From Drosophila persimilis (Eukaryota; Arthropoda; Insecta; Diptera; Drosophilidae), in assembly GCF_003286085.1 (NCBI RefSeq), contig NW_020825313.1, forward strand, positions 992,001 to 1,056,000: a DNA stretch of 64,000 bases. The letters run 5' to 3'. Each line of letters starts with the position of its first letter. Position 1 is the first letter of the stretch. Positions 49,776 through 59,997 of the stretch are shown one piece after another. The position numbers and the translations under genes were made by a program. The notes beneath the pieces were generated by a model. It saw only the letters and a list, made by a program, of their open reading frames with translations. It was not told the DNA's origin and did no database searches.

Positions 49776-50259
49776 TGTTCAGGCGAAGCCCGAGTGTGAA
49801 TTTTGTGCCATCGTTCTATTGCCTATCAATTCACTTTCCTTTACATTTTTGTCATTATACTAAACTAACGTAACGTAAGCGTAGCTTTATCTATGCTCGC
49901 TCAGCAACATGCTCTCATTTATTCATCTAGTCTTTATCTATGCTCGCTCTTGTTATCTTTTCCTATTTTCCTTCCTATGCCGTCGCTAAGCCGTCAGCAG
50001 CTGCGCCTGCTCTAGCAGTTACCGCTTGATATAGTTGGAGAACAGACCTTTTTTGTCCCCAATCTATTACTTTGGCTCGAGATCGGCTCGCTTGCCTCAT
50101 CCAAGTATATCACTCTAATTTTATTGTAAAAGGCTCTGGCATCTTCGGCCACCCTCAACACTCAAAATAACTATAATAAAATTTATAACGTTTCGGAAAT
50201 TATTAATTCGTGAAATTATTGAACAATCATAGTCAGCGAAAAAGCTCGTTGTCTCAACA
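49776..50259 (+). repeat. Family A 5' LTR
   Basis: 484 bp, TGTTCAGG...CTCAACA. The first bases (TTCAGG) match the array solo LTRs, while from ~49798 on (GTGTGAATTT, TTTACATTTTTG) it matches the 3' LTR of this element. It is thus a hybrid with a switch between ~49781 and 49797. Confidence 0.92.
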
Positions 50260-50261
50260 TT

Positions 50262-50280
50262 TGGTGACCCCGACGTGATC
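50262..50280 (+). other. Primer-binding site of family A
   Basis: TGGTGACCCCGACGTGATC two bases after the LTR. Identical to the family C site. Confidence 0.78.
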
Positions 50281-50381
50281 GTCAATAACAATTTGGAAAT
50301 AAACAATTATAAACAGTGAAAATTATCCACTAAACATAACTGTTCGAACGCGAAGCGGTTAGTTCCCATTTAGTCGCGCGC

Positions 50382-51233
50382 TTGCTTACAAGCACTAATA
50401 CAGCTACGTGCATTAGCGGCTTCGGGTTCGCTGCACTTGCGCTTGCATACCAAAAAAAAATCAAACGGTTGGTTCTTCGATTCTTCTTTGTGGATGAGTC
50501 TAATGACTTGCCGGAAAACAGGGTGTCTTTTTACAAACTAAAGGCACTCTCAATATACAAAAAAGCCGTTTCACTTCGAGAGACGATATTGAATGATAAA
50601 AACAACCCAATCAGTAAAGATGCGCTAAGTGTTCATTTAAAATTCTTGGAAAAAATGTCCGACTCATTTAATGTTACTCATTCTAATTTAGAAGAACTTG
50701 ATGTAAGCGAAATTGGCAGCGACTTAAGCAACAATTTTGAGGATTTGGCGATGGAAATCGAAGTTCGTATTCGCTCAGCACTCCGCAGGACTACCCAGAA
50801 CATGCCGCATCACTCAACGATACGACCCGAGCTCAACGTTACTGCCTCCGGAAATTTACGGTCACGATATCATATTCCTGACATTAAACTTCCCACTTTC
50901 CGTGGAGGTTATACTGAGTGGGCAGACTTTTACTCGATGTTTAGCACAGTAATAGATCAGGAGGCCTTTCTATCAAAGATTGAGAAGTTCCAGCACCTGC
51001 GCTAATGTTTGGATGGACCTGCCCTGGAGGCTGTTCGCTCTTTGGAAGTATCGGAGAGCAATTATGATATTGCATTGGACATTTTAAACAATCGTTTAAA
51101 TAATAAACGTTTAATCTTTCAGGCACACGTCGCTGAGAAGGTTGAAGATGGGTCAACTACAAAGCTACGTACCTTATCGGACAAGTTTCATTCTCACATG
51201 AGAGCGCTTAGGTCGATGGGTACCAGACAGACT
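50382..51233 (+). pseudogene. Family A gag, broken
   Basis: The frame 50382-51002 encodes a BEL/Pao Gag core ('LPTFRGGYTEWADF' near 50890-50930). A TAA at 51003-51005 interrupts it, after which the Gag frame resumes ('CLDGPALEAVRSLEVSE', 51009-). Near 51230 the frame is cut; the region that should hold CCHC zinc knuckles is missing. The true start is uncertain because the first ~40 codons look non-Gag. Confidence 0.8.
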
Positions 51234-51319
51234 CATGCTCAGGCCCCAATCTTTCAAGTTCTCTTGTAGCCGCTTCATCACCATGCTCGCCTCCTGCTCA
51301 GAATCTTAGCTCAGACGTA

Positions 51320-51835
51320 GTGCTTCTAGCCACGACAGTCATTATGATAAAGAGTCGATTTGGCGATCTTCTTCCTTGCCGGGCTCTTCTGGATTCAGGC
51401 TCTAAGATTAATTTAATAACCTCTCGCTTTGCTCAGAAGCTTCAGCTGAAACGAGCCAAAGGGTCGGTATCAGTATCCGGTATCGGCGCTGATTCTGCAT
51501 TTCACACGGAAGGTTCAGTTAATTTGGTCATTCAATCCAGGACTTCCGATTACTTCACGAGTCTCACAGCTCTCGTTGCTCCACGTATTACAGGAAACCA
51601 ACCTGCTTCTTCATTTGATGTATCCAAATGGGAAATGCCATCCAATATCAGCCTTGCTGACCCACACTTCAACAAATCTCAGCGCATCGATGTACTGCGA
51701 TATTTGCGATATTTTATGCGTTGGACAGATCAAATTGGAGAGGGGACTTCCTATAATACAAAAAACCCGTCTCGGCTGGGTTGTCACAGGTGGAGGTCAC
51801 TACTCCCACAGCTCAGTGCTCCTAGCTGCCCCTAG
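51320..51835 (+). pseudogene. Family A protease region (peptidase A17-like)
   Basis: The open frame shows 'PCRALLDSGSKINLIT' (Asp-Ser-Gly active-site motif) near 51375-51425 and the following BEL/Pao protease block ('WEMPSNISLADPHFNKSQRID'-like, here cited in part) to ~51690. A frameshift near 51700 moves the coding frame to the one used by 51576-53303. The enzyme would normally cleave the polyprotein. Broken. Confidence 0.8.
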
Positions 51836-53295
51836 TTCGACGGAATTGAGTCAAACGCCTACCGTTGGTTTAGATGAGCTAGTGCGAAGGTTCTGGGAAG
51901 TGGAAAACTGCCACGGTCCCGATACAGAAGCAACAAAGGAGGAAATTGCTTGCGAGGAACATTTCAAAAAACTTTGCGGTCGGTTTCCAAGTGGCGAGTA
52001 CTGCGTTCAATTCCCTTTAAAGCTGAGTGACAGTCTTCTTGGAGATTCTTATCAACAAGCCTATCGCAGATTCCTCAATCTAGAGCGCAAGTTGGTTCGC
52101 AAACCACTTCTCAAGGCCCAATACGCCGCATTTATAAAGGAATACGTCGATTTGAATCACATGTCCCCTGTCAAAGGTGACGCACTTAAACAATGCAAAT
52201 TTTTTCTTCCTCATCACTGCGTCTTAAGAGAAGACAAAACCACCACAAAACTCCGAGTAGTTTTCGACGGATCCGCTTGTACATCTACAGGATATTCCCT
52301 CAACGATATATTGATGTCAGGCCCAACAATTCAGCCAAAGTTAGTTACGACTCTTCTTCGATTTCGTACCGTTCGTATAGCATTGACTGGTGACATTTGT
52401 AAAATGTATAGATGCGTCCGTGTCTCGCCCCAAGATAGTTTTCTGCACTGCATACTTTGGCGTGACTCACCCCTCGAGGAGCTAAGACCATTCAAGCTGG
52501 ATGCCGTGACTTATGGAACGAAACCAGCAGCATTTCTGGCCGTCCGTTCTATGCACCAACTAGCGGCAGACGAGAGTTCGTCATATCCAATTGGCTCTGA
52601 AGTTGTGCTGCGGGACTTTTACGTGGATGATTTGCTAACGGGGGGAGATACTACAAATGAGGTGCTGGAAATAATTCGCCAGGTGTCAGGACTCTTAGCC
52701 AAAGGAAATTTCAAGATCAGGAAATGGTGTTCCAACGATACATCTGTACTCGATCAAACACCCCATGAAGATAGGGAAACATTTGTTAAATTTACTGATG
52801 GCAGCGATGTAACCAAGACGCTAGGTTTAGCATGGAATCCCACTTCGGATGAGCTATTATTTTCATTCTGTCCCAATCAAGTCCCTTCGAAACCAACTAA
52901 GCGAGTTGTATTGTCAACGATTGCACGATTTTATGATCCACTCGGACTTATAGGGCCAGTAATTACGAAAGCAAAAATATTTATACAGCAGCTGTGGAAA
53001 GAAAAGCTTCACTGGGATGAAAGTCTGCCAGTCTCCTTACGCACAACTTGGATCAACTTCATTCAGCAGTTTGACTCTATGCAACAAATTTCTTTCCCGC
53101 GCCTATCGTTCCTTCGAAGCAGCAACCTTGAAATGCATGGATTTTGTGATGCCAGCATGAGTGCTTATGGAGCTTGCATATACGCTGTTTCGCAAGGCGA
53201 CAATGGAGTCAAGGAAAATCTTCTATCTTCCAGATCTCGTGTAGCGCCACTGAAGACTATCACAATACCCAAGTTGGAATTATGTGGTGCACGTG
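51703..53295 (+). pseudogene. Family A reverse transcriptase and truncated RNase H
   Basis: One open frame (to the stop at 53301-53303). Reverse transcriptase palm blocks are clear: 'LRVVFDGSA' near 52252, 'LTGDICKMY' near 52384 (first catalytic Asp) and the 'YVDD' box at 52620-52631. RNase H starts with 'FCDASMSAYGA' near 53143-53175 and the 'IPKLELCGA' block at ~53262-53290. There the frame jumps straight to 'VPTDLNPADMLSRG', so the RNase H core (roughly 100 residues in relatives) is deleted. The enzyme part up to RNase H is unbroken, but particles could not complete replication unaided. Confidence 0.88.
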
Positions 53296-54990
53296 CCAAC
53301 TGATCTAAACCCTGCCGATATGCTTTCTCGAGGATCATTACCAGCTGAGCTCATCAATTGTCATCTTTGGAAGTATGGACCTACATACTTGACAGCCAGT
53401 AAGGATCAATGGCCAAGTACGCCTGCTCTTCCAGAGCCGGTTTTGGAGGCACGAAAAACCATACTAATTACAAACTGCGCGTCAAGATATTTGGTGGAAG
53501 AATCAAAGTTTGTAAATTCCTTCCCCAAAAGTCAACGAACTTTTGCGTATGTATGCAAATTCATTCATCGACGAAAGTCTGGAATAACTGTGGAGGACTT
53601 GCGTTTGGGAACCGAACTGCTTCTTCGTCTTACTCAGCAATCTCTTCTATCTACTGAAATAAGAGCCCTGGAAACGCGAAAGGACATCAAGGCTTCAAGC
53701 TCGATCGTCTCGTTTTCGCCATTTTTAGATGATTGCGGCTTGCTTCGAGTTGGAGGGAGTCTTAAAAACTCTACCTTGGACTTCGAAGCACGGCATCCCA
53801 TAATATTGCCCAAGAATCATTCCATCACTTCTGCTCTGATACGGCACTTACACGAAAAACACCTTCACGCTGGACCCCAGTCGCTATTAGCCATCATTCG
53901 TCAACCGTACTGGCCAATCGGTGGCCGAAAGACCGTAGCACACGTAATCCAAAAGTGTGTCAGATGCTTTAAAGTGAAGCCTCGAACTCTTGAGCAAATA
54001 ATGTCAGATCTTCCGGTGGACAGAGTCAGCGAATTTCGTGCATTTTTAGTTACCGGCGTGGACTATTGCGGTCCGTTCCTGTATAAATCAGAAGTTCGAA
54101 ACCGGCCCCCACTAAAGTGCTACATGAGCATTTTTATATGCTTCTCCACCAAGGCGGTTCACATCGAGCTTGTGAAGTATCTTACAACGTCTGCGTTCCT
54201 CTCTGCTTTTCGCCGTTTCATTTGCACCCGTGGAAGACCGATTCGTATTTGGTCAGATAATGCCACAAATTTTGTTGGAGCGCGGAACGAACTGGCGGAA
54301 CTTAAGTCGCTATTCCTAAGCGACAGTCATCAAGAAGCCGTGCATCAAGCTTGTCTCGCCGATTGAATCGATTGGCGTTTCATTCCTCCTAGATCGCCAC
54401 ATTTTGGAGGATTGTGGGAGGCGTCAGTCAAGCTTGCTAAACATCATCTTCGACGTACCCTTGGATCATCGCTTCTTGGATTTGATGAGCTGCGCACTCT
54501 CGCGTGCAATATCTGTGCAATCATTAATTCAAGGTCATTGTTTCCTCTTTCAGAGAACCCTGCAGATCTCGATGTACTCACGCCCAACCATTTTCTGGTT
54601 GGCGCCCCCATCACAACCTTCTTGGAGCCGGACTTGGTTCATTTAAACGTCGATCGCTTGGACCGTTGGCAGAAGGTCACACAGCTTCAGCAAATCTTTT
54701 GGTCTCGCTGGCGCCAATCGTATTTAACCAGTCTTCAAGAAAGAACGAAGTGGCGCAACCGGAATCCTGAGCTTCACGTCAATGATGTCGTTCTTGTTAA
54801 GGACGAGAACTTCCCTCCTCTGAAGTGGCCTCTAGCGAGAATCCTCGAGCTCATCCCAGGAGCTGATGGTGTATCTTGAGACGCCTTGATCAGAATGGCT
54901 ACAGGTGTTAGCCGAAGAGCACTTGCAAAACTATGTCTATTGCCTCTACGAGATGAGGTGAAAGGCATGGATCCTTCCACGGGGGGAGTA
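53284..54990 (+). pseudogene. Family A integrase
   Basis: Open from 53284 to a TGA at 54364-54366. It has the linker after RNase H, an H-H-C-C zinc domain (53850-53970), the first catalytic Asp in 'VTGVDYCGPF' (~54048-54075) and the second in 'WSDNATNF' (~54250). The core resumes after the stop with 'SPHFGGLWEA' (catalytic Glu, ~54415). A second TGA lies at 54877-54879, where the copies at 2193 and 5460 have CGA. It ends before a polypurine tract (CACGGGGGGAGTA, 54978-54990). Non-functional. Confidence 0.88.
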
Positions 54991-55466
54991 TGTTCGGGCG
55001 AAGCCCGAGTGTGAATTTTGTACCATCGTTCTATTGCCTATCAATTCACTTTCCTTTACATTTTTGTCATTATACTAAACTAACGTAACGTAAGCGTAGC
55101 TTTATCTATGCTCGCTCAGAAACTTGCTATCATTTATTCATCTGGTCTTTATCTATGCTCGCTCTTGTTATCTTTTCTTTCCTATGCCGTCGCTAAGCCG
55201 TCAGCAGCTGCGCCTGCTCTAGCAGTTACCGCTTGATATAGTTGGAGAACAGGCCTTTTTTGTCCCCAATCTATTACTTTGGCTCGAGATCGGCTCGCTT
55301 GCCTCATCCAAGTATATCACTCTAATTTTATTGTAAAAGGCTCTGGCATCTTCGGCCACCCTCAACACTCAAAATAACTATAATAAAATTTGTAACGATT
55401 CGGAAATTATTTATTCTTGAAATTATTGAACAATCATAGTCAGCGAAAAAGCTCGTTGTCTCAACA
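54991..55466 (+). repeat. Family A 3' LTR
   Basis: 476 bp, TGTTCGGGCG...CTCAACA. It differs from the 5' LTR by several substitutions and an 8-bp deletion near 55177, so the insertion is not recent. Confidence 0.92.
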
Positions 55467-56221
55467 GATATTAAATGCGAAAATGTATGAATTGTTTGTG
55501 ACAAAATGAACAAAAATACAACAAAAAAAGCACAAAGGTATGAGTGCACAGTGTATGTACAGAAAGATAACAATGTTTTAAAAATTTGTTTATTTCGTAC
55601 GGCTTGGGCAATTTTGTAATGGCTTATATAATCCTTTCCACCGATTGTTTAAAATCAACAGAAGTGTTGCTCCGATCCGGCTGTTCTGTTATAGGTTTCG
55701 CATCTGTCAAAAAATCCCACCGTTCCCTGTAGATGTGCTGTGTTGGAAAGGCTATTAGCCGCAGGTTTCTATGCGATGTTTGTTTGATAGTTTTCAAATG
55801 CAACCCTTACACTGAACACTGATCACATCACGGGGGAGTCGTGGAATTTTTTGACAGATGTGAAACCTCGATTCCCACACTTCAATTTGGAAAATTTAAA
55901 CAATTGTAAATTATTCAATTTGCTATGTTATTGGCTATAATAAAGCAATCCATATATATATACACTAGCCGTTATGTTTAGTGCGGCGACTTGGTTGTAG
56001 AAATAATACAAGAGCTGCAGTTCTATCAGCAGTTCCGTAGCAGTATTATGCCATAAAAAAAGCTAATACATTCATGTGTACTTATTACCACCAATTTCTG
56101 GGTCCTCCATTTTGTATCGTGTTTGCTGTATTTTTTTTGTAGTCGTTTTAGTCTTGAACGATTTGAAATATGTCTAGGAGCGACCTATTTTGTATCGTTG
56201 TTTTTTAGGGTAGTATTTGAA
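55467..56221 (+). other. Parental RbfA upstream region
   Basis: The source-like version of the sequence copied twice in every array unit. No convincing coding region on either strand. It may contain old promoter or 5'-UTR sequence of RbfA, since the array copies run from here directly into RbfA coding sequence. Confidence 0.55.
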
Positions 56222-56400
56222 AACCATCGGCTAAATATCGCATAGAAACGTGCGTTACAGGAACATCCCAAATGGATGGAACTGGGAAATTTTTGGAACA
56301 GCAAAACCTTACGGATCATCCCCGAAATGGATGGTAGATGGTCGTCAGTGTGAGCTTATAAAACCTCACTGGAGTACCGTATACAATTTATTGTATTGCA
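56222..56400 (-). repeat. Repeat segment shared in inverted form with the array linkers
   Basis: Blocks such as ACCATCGGCTAAATATCGCA (56223-56242) and CCTTACGGATCATCC (56306-56320) are reverse complements of sequence at ~14600-14780 and in each linker. Sequence between the blocks is diverged and rearranged. It lies within a ~345-bp stretch (56220-56566) that the array copies lack. Family not identified. Confidence 0.55.
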
Positions 56401-56556
56401 TTTATATATTTTACTACTTACGATATATTGGTTTCACCGCTAATTGTGATGTATATACTTTGCTTACATATTATATAGATACAGTGTATTTATATGTAGA
56501 TAATACGGTTTTTCAAGATTTAAATTTAGCAGAGCAGGAAATAAATAACATATTAA

Positions 56557-57369
56557 ATGTTACGCTCATTTTATTTACCGCCACAAAATGCCATCGCAAG
56601 AGTCTTAACTCAGATTCAACGTCCGTATATGCGAACTAAAGTCACCTACACACACTCCGATAATGTGATACGCCAGAGCAAAATTCTTGAAAAATTGTTT
56701 GGAAATCGCTTGACGGGCAGTAAGAAGCGCTGGTATCCCTTGGAGAATAATAATGCTGTCAGTTGTGGCGGTATTCAGCGACCGAGCTTTGTATTTCAAG
56801 GCTCTTCATTTGGAAATTTTTCCCCGTATACCAAAAAGCACAACACCCGTCGTATATCTGTCTTAAACAAGTTGTTCATGACAAAAATCACAGACATGTT
56901 ATCCACTGGAGCGGCAGTCCAATCGATTGTAGGACTAGGCCTGCATGTTACCCGTGTGAAGATTTCAAGCGACTTCTCCCATATCAATGTATATTGGCTG
57001 GGCCGCACAGATGAACAAGAAGGAGGTGCTCTCGAAACAGAGTTGTGGCGCTATAGCAGTCAACTCCAACATGAGCTCACACAACTGCGTCTTATGGGTA
57101 AAATGCCCCGTATAAAATTTGTTCGCGACAAGACGGCTAACAATCTTTATCAACTGCGCGGTATCCTCTCAAATCTAAACTTAAATACACACTTATTAAC
57201 AAGAAAGGGTATGGACTATTCGGCGAGACAGAAAGTTTTATCAACGTACATGCCTTGGCCCAAAATGCGGCAAAATGTTCTTGAGCTTAACCATACCAGT
57301 ATTGTTGACAAGATCATATGCAAAATGCGTAAGCTTAAAGAAGCCTGGGTAGATCATCTTCAATATTAA
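56557..57369 (+). CDS. Mitochondrial ribosome-binding factor A (RbfA) homologue
   Basis: A 270-residue intronless frame. Residues ~1-25 are basic and lack acidic residues, consistent with a mitochondrial targeting sequence. Residues ~100-205 match the RbfA KH-like fold: 'RISVLNKLFMTKITDML' (helix), 'LGLHVTRVKISSDFSHINVYW' region (strands), 'LQHELTQLRLMGKMPRIKFVRD' region (helix and final strand) are typical of the family. RbfA proteins bind the small ribosomal subunit and assist 12S/16S-type rRNA maturation. This is the only complete copy in the window; all others lack the start codon. The start ATG lies 10 bp inside a 345-bp stretch missing from the array copies, so the start could have been acquired with it. 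The initiator at 56629 is a possible alternative. Confidence 0.82.
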   Translation: MLRSFYLPPQNAIARVLTQIQRPYMRTKVTYTHSDNVIRQSKILEKLFGNRLTGSKKRWYPLENNNAVSCGGIQRPSFVFQGSSFGNFSPYTKKHNTRRISVLNKLFMTKITDMLSTGAAVQSIVGLGLHVTRVKISSDFSHINVYWLGRTDEQEGGALETELWRYSSQLQHELTQLRLMGKMPRIKFVRDKTANNLYQLRGILSNLNLNTHLLTRKGMDYSARQKVLSTYMPWPKMRQNVLELNHTSIVDKIICKMRKLKEAWVDHLQY

Positions 57370-58236
57370 TACGCACAAAACGCTGCATGTACATGTTCTT
57401 TCAAGGGCGAAGTGGATCATTAATTTTTTTTTATTAATTTTTTTCAATTTGTTATCAATAAATAAATCAATTGACTGGATAAAAATAATGGACATCGAGT
57501 CAATGGGGCTGTCAATATTCCATATACATGTTCTTCCATGTAGAGTATACATTAGCATACTGTTATAACTAAATGCCGTCTTTCGCTATATACATATATC
57601 CGCTTTGAAAAGCTCTATATCGTCATTAACAAATACATATCTAGATATTTTCCGTTTTAAGAAATCAAATATTGGGCAAAGTGTCATCGTACTTATATGT
57701 ACGGGTTAAATCCAAATAAAATTAATACAAAATTCAACAAGTGTTCTTAACATTAATTAATATATCGCATAGATTTTAATATTATGTACATATACATTAC
57801 AGAACATACATAACTTTGCATCTTACTATTTAACCCATTTTAAAAGCTAGAAAAATAAAAAAAAACCAGGTTTAGTTTTGTATATAAAGTTTTAACACTT
57901 CAGATTTTATTTCACGGAAATAAAGGTTCAAATGACTGAGCTATTCAAAATGTTTCTGGGCTATGAAATACATTTTTTAATCGCGAGCTGCAAATTAAAG
58001 CTTTATTTCAGATGGCGACTGCTCTGAAACAAAGAAAAAATGGGTTTAAAAACAGTGTAAAACAAGTAGTTTTTAGCAATAAAACTGTTGAAAGTGGCGG
58101 CATATGATCAGTGAAAACTTTTCAAGCATCAATGGATTTTTCAGTCGAAAGATGGTGAAGTTTTTGGTTCATCACACCTATTTACAGCCAGTTTAACAAA
58201 ACAAAAAATAAATTAATATACGTACCGCAACGCATT
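57370..58236. other. Intergenic, between convergent RbfA and RpLP2
   Basis: AT-rich. Holds the RbfA poly(A) signal AATAAATAAA (57457-57466). Nothing else recognised. Confidence 0.7.
57457..57466 (+). terminator. Poly(A) signal of RbfA
   Basis: Overlapping AATAAA hexamers 88 bp after the RbfA stop codon. Confidence 0.65.
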
Positions 58237-58242
58237 TTTATT
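58237..58242 (-). terminator. Poly(A) signal of RpLP2
   Basis: AATAAA on the minus strand, 79 bp after the RpLP2 stop, giving a short 3' UTR as usual for ribosomal protein genes. Confidence 0.65.
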
Positions 58243-58320
58243 TTTTGTGATATAACCTCATGATATTGTACGTGTTTTGCTTTATATACGACTTTTCGGG
58301 AGCATGCCAACAATGTCGGT

Positions 58321-58665
58321 TTACTCGAAGAGAGCGAAACCCATGTCGTCATCCTCAGACTCGGAATCTTCCTTCTTCTCATCTTTGCTAGCTTCTTTTT
58401 TGTCCCCACCAGCTGGAGCTGCTGCAGTGCCTGCGGACGGAGCAGCAGATACAGTACCGCCGCCGACTGGCATCGAAGACAGCTTTTCACGTCCTTCCTT
58501 GATCAGATCTTCAATACTTTTGCCATCGAGTTCCTTAATCACCTTTGAAAGACGTTCAGTATCCACCTCAATACCGACAGAGCTGAGAATTTTCTCAAGG
58601 TCTGCATTAGCGGGGGCTTCCTTTCCGCCGATAACAGCCAACAAGTATGCAGCCACGTAACGCAT
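58321..58665 (-). CDS. RpLP2: 60S acidic ribosomal protein P2
   Basis: Complete 114-residue protein, the usual P2 length. It begins '[11 protein letters not shown]', has the helical N-terminal dimerisation domain (1-60, '[13 protein letters not shown]'), an Ala/Gly/Pro-rich hinge (~70-90) and the acidic C-terminal tail ending '[14 protein letters not shown]', the site that contacts elongation factors and is phosphorylated. P2 pairs with P1 and docks on P0 in the large subunit stalk. The 5'-UTR intron argues that this is the native gene and not a retrocopy. It is convergent to RbfA and divergent from shi. Confidence 0.97.
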   Translation of the reverse strand: MRYVAAYLLAVIGGKEAPANADLEKILSSVGIEVDTERLSKVIKELDGKSIEDLIKEGREKLSSMPVGGGTVSAAPSAGTAAAPAGGDKKEASKDEKKEDSESEDDDMGFALFE

Positions 58666-58666
58666 G

Positions 58667-58822
58667 CTTCAAAAAAAAAATATATATAAGTATTAAATTC
58701 AATTTGCGTCAAAATGTTCAATCCAAATAATCCGCAAACATCGAGTGGGCTTCTGATTTGATTATTAATTCAAAAGTTTGCGATTTATTTTCTACTTCTT
58801 TTGTAACAATATCTTTACTTAC
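58667..58822 (-). other. RpLP2: 5'-UTR intron of RpLP2
   Basis: The minus strand shows a consensus donor GTAAGT (58822-58817) and, after a long T-run, an acceptor AG at 58668-58667, one base before the ATG. Length 156 bp. Exon 1 would be 58903-58823 (81 nt). Predicted from sequence. Confidence 0.75.
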
Positions 58823-58896
58823 TTTTAAGTCTTCAGATTTTGACACGAAACGTGAAATGCAAGGAAAAACACAACTGTGGTCTTCAAGTTTTCAAT

Positions 58897-58904
58897 CGAA
58901 AAGA
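58897..58904 (-). promoter_or_regulatory. RpLP2: TCT initiator / transcription start of RpLP2
   Basis: The minus strand reads TTCTTTTCG with the likely start C at 58903. This matches the polypyrimidine TCT initiator used instead of a classical Inr by Drosophila ribosomal protein genes, and gives a 5'TOP mRNA. Confidence 0.7.
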
Positions 58905-59851
58905 ACTTTGCTGTCACATAGCTCGAGCAAGTCACTTCCGATTGTTAAAATTGACAGATATCGAGTGAGCTAATCTAAATACACCACTGCTCTGCTGCTG
59001 ATATGTAGGTGGTGTTTTGTATGCATCAGAGTGGTATTTTCGATAAAATTCCATAGGAATATATGTAGTTGATAATTACTTTTTGCATCCCTTATTTTAG
59101 TTGAAAAAAAATCATTGAACGAATTGGGCGACGGTCATCAATTCGTAAAGAATTCTATGTTATTCAATTCATTTTTATGGTTTATGTGCAAAAAACCAAT
59201 ATTTTATACCCAATAAATATTTGTTTGCTCAGAATTGTTTCAAGCCATTTGCGATTTCTACTTTATCGCTTATTACTTTAAGCTTGCACTTCCACTGAGG
59301 GTTTTTTTTTCCTGTGATAAAATGACATGTACATACATGTGCAAATAAATTTTTATAAATGTGTATTCAAATTTATCGTGAAATTTTACTTGTTTATAAT
59401 TTACTCCTTTTTTCATTATCAAGCTAAAAGACTACCTTTACAATCGTGTTAACGAGTTAACGTGTCATTTTTACGTGAGGATTAATGGCTGTGTATTGTC
59501 CATATATTCCAAGAACAATATTAAGCTCATAAATAATTCATGCTAAAAAAGTTGTTTTCTCTCTCATTAATAATAGCATACATTTTTCAGTACTGGCAGT
59601 GCCTGTTATAGTGAAATAAAAGTATAATATAGTGAGTGGAAAAATAGATAATTCCAGATCTCATTTAAATCAATATTTAAAAACAACAAGAGTCAGCTAG
59701 TCTAGAACAGAGGAGAACGGTAATAAAGACAGACGTAGGAGTCTGCTTTGCGCAGCTACGTAGAAGCTATTAAATTATAAATTGCGACAACGTTATATCG
59801 TAATTAAAGCCGATTCCAATAAACAATCAAAGATACCCCACTCTTTTCACT
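58905..59851. promoter_or_regulatory. Divergent promoter region between RpLP2 and shi
   Basis: AT-rich non-coding sequence. It must hold both promoters and the shi 5' UTR. A possible splice acceptor TTTTTCAG at ~59583-59590 would allow an upstream shi 5'-UTR exon; not proven. No other gene seen. Confidence 0.5.
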
Positions 59852-59997
59852 ATGGACAACTTGATACCTATTGTTAACAAGCTGCAAGATGCGTTCACAT
59901 CGCTCGGCGTTCACATGCAATTAGATTTGCCTCAGATAGCCGTTGTTGGTGGCCAATCGGCAGGAAAGAGTTCCGTGCTGGAAAACTTCGTGGGCAA
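59852..59997 (+). CDS. shi: Dynamin (shibire), first coding exon, partial
   Basis: The exon encodes 48 complete codons plus two bases, starting '[15 protein letters not shown]' and including the dynamin GTPase P-loop 'GGQSAGKSS' (residues ~33-41). It ends in a consensus donor GTAAGT at 59998. Dynamin is the large GTPase that cuts endocytic vesicles from the plasma membrane, needed for synaptic vesicle recycling. The rest of the gene lies beyond the window: no further exon is found before 64000, so the first coding intron exceeds 4 kb. The ATG sits in the context TTTTCACTATG. Confidence 0.95.

Larger units (their letters stand above)
49776..55466 (+). mobile_element. BEL/Pao family A element, near full length, defective
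   Basis: Two LTRs (49776-50259 and 54991-55466), primer-binding site, gag, protease, reverse transcriptase, RNase H and integrase in the order usual for BEL/Pao. Coding capacity is lost through gag stops, a gag/zinc-knuckle deletion, an RNase H deletion and two integrase stops. The left flank is RbfA (GGGTAA); the right flank (GATATTAAATGCG) is RbfA upstream sequence, so there is no target duplication. Internal part is ~4.7 kb, shorter than intact BEL/Pao elements. Confidence 0.92.

Noticed and set aside
56250-56639. 129-codon plus-strand frame upstream of RbfA
   Set aside because: Low-complexity Tyr/Leu-rich translation of AT-rich DNA that overlaps the RbfA start in another frame; no family resemblance.
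57370-58180. Extra small gene between RbfA and RpLP2
   Set aside because: The open frames there are short, AT-driven and overlap UTR sequence; no motif seen.
58321-58665. RpLP2 as a processed retrocopy
   Set aside because: A consensus 5'-UTR intron, a TCT initiator and a poly(A) signal in the expected places argue for the native gene.
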